7,073 bases of DNA, from positions 1 through 7,073 of the forward strand of contig URQH01000037.1 in the NCBI GenBank assembly GCA_900549955.1. The letters run 5' to 3'. The translations under genes and the position numbers were made by a program. Positions 5,084 to 7,073 of the stretch are shown piece after piece (position 1 is the first letter of the stretch; every line of letters starts with the position of its first letter). The DNA comes from an uncultured Eubacteriales bacterium (GTDB taxonomy: Bacteria; Bacillota; Clostridia; Christensenellales; CAG-138). The notes below the pieces were generated by a model. That model had not been told where the DNA came from. It searched no databases and saw nothing but the letters and a program-made list of their open reading frames with translations.

Positions 5084-6010
5084 ATGGAACAGACCACCCT
5101 GGGAAAGAAGCGTCGCAGCCTTGCCGTGAATGGTAACATGCTCAGCGGCACCATCCGCAAATGGTTCCCGCTGTTCCTGCTTCCCACGGTGGCCGCGTTC
5201 GCGATCGGCTTTGTATACCCGTTTTTGCGGGGCATTTACCTCTCGTTTTGCAAGTTTACCACGACGAGCAACGCCACCTGGATCGGCATTGACAACTATC
5301 TCAAGGCGTTCCGGGACGCGGGATTCATGTATTCGTTCTGGTATACGGCGCTGTTTGCGATCGTGTCGCTGCTGATCATCAACGTGCTGGCGTTCGCCGT
5401 GGCCTATGCGCTCACGCGCGGCATCCGCGGCTCCAACCTGTTCCGCACGGTGTTCTTCATGCCGAACCTGATCGGCGGCATCGTGCTGGGCTACATCTGG
5501 TCGATGATCTTCGACGGCATCCTGATCCGCTACGGCACGAGCATCCTGCTCGAGACGAAATACGGTTTCTGGGGCCTGATCATCCTCATGTGCTGGCAGC
5601 AGATCGGCTACATGATGATCATCTACATCGCGGGGCTGCAGAGCGTGCCGGAGGAGCTGATCGAGGCGGCCCGCATCGACGGCGCGAACGGCTGGCACAC
5701 GCTGACCCGCATCACGATCCCGTGCGTCATGCCGTCGATCACGATCTGCACGTTCCTGTCGCTGACCAATGGGTTCAAGCTCTTTGACCAGAACCTCGCG
5801 CTCAACGGCGGCCAGCCGTTCAAGTTCCTGGCCGACGGCAGCATCGTCAAGACGACCGAGATGCTCGCGCTCAACATCTACAACACGTTCTATCTGAACG
5901 CCAACTCCCGCGGCGTCGGCCAGGCCAAGGCGGTCATCTTCTTTGTGGTGGTCGCGGCCATCGGCCTCATCCAGCTCCGCGCGACCCGCAACAAGGAGGT
6001 GCAGCAGTGA
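5084..6010 (+). CDS. sugar ABC transporter permease, MalF/UgpA type
   Basis: A 308-residue inner-membrane permease of the binding-protein-dependent (BPD) transport family. The start at 5084 is fixed by AAAGGAGG at 5071-5078, five bases upstream; longer readings run back into the hairpins and the preceding gene. A basic N-terminus (KKRR, 8-11) is followed by membrane segments at about 28-50, 88-111, 122-144, 161-184, 212-230 and 282-299. The cytoplasmic EAA loop that docks the ATPase is at 190-217: EELIEAARIDGANGW, then ITIPCVMP. RTVFFMPNLIGG (121-132) is typical of the MalF-like subunit. It should pair with the permease encoded next to form the membrane channel. The gene ends in a TGATG overlap with that gene, a sign of coupled translation. 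Confidence 0.95.
   Translation: MEQTTLGKKRRSLAVNGNMLSGTIRKWFPLFLLPTVAAFAIGFVYPFLRGIYLSFCKFTTTSNATWIGIDNYLKAFRDAGFMYSFWYTALFAIVSLLIINVLAFAVAYALTRGIRGSNLFRTVFFMPNLIGGIVLGYIWSMIFDGILIRYGTSILLETKYGFWGLIILMCWQQIGYMMIIYIAGLQSVPEELIEAARIDGANGWHTLTRITIPCVMPSITICTFLSLTNGFKLFDQNLALNGGQPFKFLADGSIVKTTEMLALNIYNTFYLNANSRGVGQAKAVIFFVVVAAIGLIQLRATRNKEVQQ
5993..6000 (+). promoter_or_regulatory. ribosome binding site of the second permease, inside the first permease gene
   Basis: AAGGAGGT lies within the last codons of the first permease gene. It is 6 bases from a GTG (6007) and 9 bases from the ATG (6010), both in frame. ATG is preferred because of codon strength and the TGATG overlap; using GTG would add one residue. 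Confidence 0.8.
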
Positions 6011-6876
6011 TGGAAGCGAAACTCCGTCCCTATCACGCCCGCCGGCACTGGGGCAAACCGGCGCTCACGGCGCTGTTCATCGTGATCAGCATCCTGTATG
6101 TGATGCCGGTCGTCGTCGTGCTGATCAACTCCTTCAAGGCCAACAGCTTTGTCAACAGCGAGACGTTCGCCCTGCCGAGCGCGGAGTCGTTCGTCGGCTG
6201 GGACAACTACGTCAAGGGCATGACGTATGGCAACTACCCGTTCCTGCAGTCGGTCGCCTACTCGCTGATCATCACGGTGCTGTCGACCGCGCTGATCCTC
6301 GTGTGCACGTCCATGGCCGCGTGGTACATCTCGCGCGTGAACAGCCGGTTCTGCCGCATCATCTATCTGGTGTGCGTGTTCTCGATGGTCGTGCCGTTCC
6401 AGATGGTCATGTTCACGCTGGCCAAGACGGCCGACACGCTCTCGCTGAACACGCCGTGGACGATCCCGGTCATCTACCTCGGCTTTGGCGCGGGGCTTGC
6501 GGTGTTCATGTTCGTGGGGTTCGTCAAGTCGCTGCCGCTCGAAATTGAAGAGGCCGCCGCCATCGACGGGTGCGGGCCGCTGCGCACGTTCTTCCTCGTG
6601 GTCATGCCGATGCTCAAGCCGACGCTGATCTCGGTGGGCGTGCTCGAGACCATGTGGATCTGGAACGACTACCTGCTGCCGTACCTCGTGCTCGACCGCA
6701 CGGAGTACCTGACCATCCCCATCCACATCCAGTACCTGAAGGGGAGCTACGGCGCGGTGGACCTGGGCGCGACGATGGCGCTCATCATGCTGAGCATCGT
6801 GCCGATCATCGTGTTCTACCTGACCTGCCAGAAGCACATCATCAAGGGCGTGGCCGCCGGCGCGGTCAAGGGTTGA
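6010..6876 (+). CDS. sugar ABC transporter permease, MalG/UgpE type
   Basis: A 288-residue BPD-family permease, the second half of the transport channel. Membrane segments lie at about 18-40, 80-102, 114-136, 151-172, 200-216 and 254-273. The N-terminal landmark PVVVVLINSFK (33-43) is typical of MalG-like subunits. The EAA loop is at 178-203: EIEEAAAIDGCGPL, then VVMPMLKP. WNDYLLPYLVL (218-228) is another family hallmark. The chain ends in KHIIKGVAAGAVKG, the usual short cytoplasmic tail. The ATG overlaps the stop of the preceding gene by one base (TGATG), so the two subunits are likely made in equal amounts. An ATPase partner is not encoded in this window; many Gram-positive sugar importers borrow one shared MsmX-like ATPase, which is the likely case here but cannot be shown. 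Confidence 0.95.
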   Translation: MEAKLRPYHARRHWGKPALTALFIVISILYVMPVVVVLINSFKANSFVNSETFALPSAESFVGWDNYVKGMTYGNYPFLQSVAYSLIITVLSTALILVCTSMAAWYISRVNSRFCRIIYLVCVFSMVVPFQMVMFTLAKTADTLSLNTPWTIPVIYLGFGAGLAVFMFVGFVKSLPLEIEEAAAIDGCGPLRTFFLVVMPMLKPTLISVGVLETMWIWNDYLLPYLVLDRTEYLTIPIHIQYLKGSYGAVDLGATMALIMLSIVPIIVFYLTCQKHIIKGVAAGAVKG

Positions 6877-6879
6877 GGG

Positions 6880-6895
6880 GCGCGCCGCGGCGCGC
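6880..6895. other. 16-bp perfect G/C palindrome just after the second permease
   Basis: GCGCGCCGCGGCGCGC begins four bases after the stop codon and can form a short hairpin without a T run. It may add to the 3' end structure of the transporter mRNA together with the terminator that follows. In DNA this G/C-rich such a palindrome may also be chance. Confidence 0.35.
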
Positions 6896-6910
6896 GGCAA
6901 AACGAACGGC

Positions 6911-6960
6911 ACGGGGGCCGGAAGGCGGGGGCATTCGCCCCGTCTCCCGGCCCCCGTTTT
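6911..6960 (+). terminator. intrinsic terminator of the transporter operon
   Basis: A perfect 11-bp stem (6911-6921 with 6947-6957) encloses an inner hairpin (6928-6932 with 6937-6941, loop ATTC). TTTT (6957-6960) follows directly. CAAAACG at 6898-6904 mirrors CGTTTTG at 6955-6961, so it could also act on transcripts from the right. It lies 35 bp after the last permease gene and marks the end of the operon in this window. Confidence 0.88.
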
Positions 6961-7073
6961 GTGCGCGCGGGCGCCGGCGTGTGCCGCCATGTGGACGGCG
7001 GCGTGTGTGCGGCGTGCGAACCGGTGCGGGCCGTTGGCGGCGCGGCCGGGCGCCTTGCCAAGCATTCGTGCCG

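Noticed and set aside
5890..7065. Long minus-strand open frame antisense to the second permease
   Set aside because: His/Arg/Asp-rich composition and full overlap with a clear permease gene mark it as a shadow frame.
6962..7073. Start of another gene at the right edge
   Set aside because: The last 112 bases are G/C-rich with no ribosome binding site, no convincing start codon context and no recognisable protein.

Overview
The window reads as chromosomal DNA from a high-GC, Gram-positive, anaerobic Clostridia-type bacterium (Oscillospiraceae- or Christensenellales-like). The reasons are strong AAGGAGG-type ribosome binding sites, a lipobox on the solute-binding protein, a YetF/DUF421 plus DUF4363 gene pair typical of Firmicutes, a LacI-family regulator, and a strong G/C bias at third codon positions. 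The assignment to family is inference; no rRNA or phylogenetic marker is present.

Left part (1-2510). A G-rich stretch with a ~68-bp imperfect tandem repeat (about 1-170) leads into an AT-rich island and a small two-helix membrane protein gene on the + strand (308-514). A perfect hairpin with T runs on both sides (613-652) closes this gene and, from the other side, a minus-strand operon. That operon is DUF421/YetF (2159-1437) followed by DUF4363 (1342-962). Between the DUF4363 stop codon and the terminator lie three extra, nearly identical copies of a 93-bp unit that contains the last ~20 codons and the stop of the DUF4363 gene. This is the oddest feature of the window.

Right part (2420-6960). 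A near-consensus promoter (TTGACA-17-TACAAT) with two adjacent LacI-type operators over the start point drives a LacI-family repressor (2512-3519). In the same direction follow a lipoprotein sugar-binding protein (3609-4949) and two MalF/MalG-type permeases (5084-6010, 6010-6876), ending in an intrinsic terminator (6911-6960). Two large hairpins sit between the binding protein and the first permease gene, a place where mRNA processing or partial termination often sets a high binding-protein to permease ratio. No ATPase gene is present, so the importer probably uses a shared MsmX-type ATPase encoded elsewhere (inference). The sugar cannot be named from sequence alone.

I do not see a clearly new multi-gene system. 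The protein genes belong to known families; the points worth checking are the tandem copies of a gene tail, the paired operators, the double hairpin, and the G-quadruplex-capable leader upstream of DUF421.
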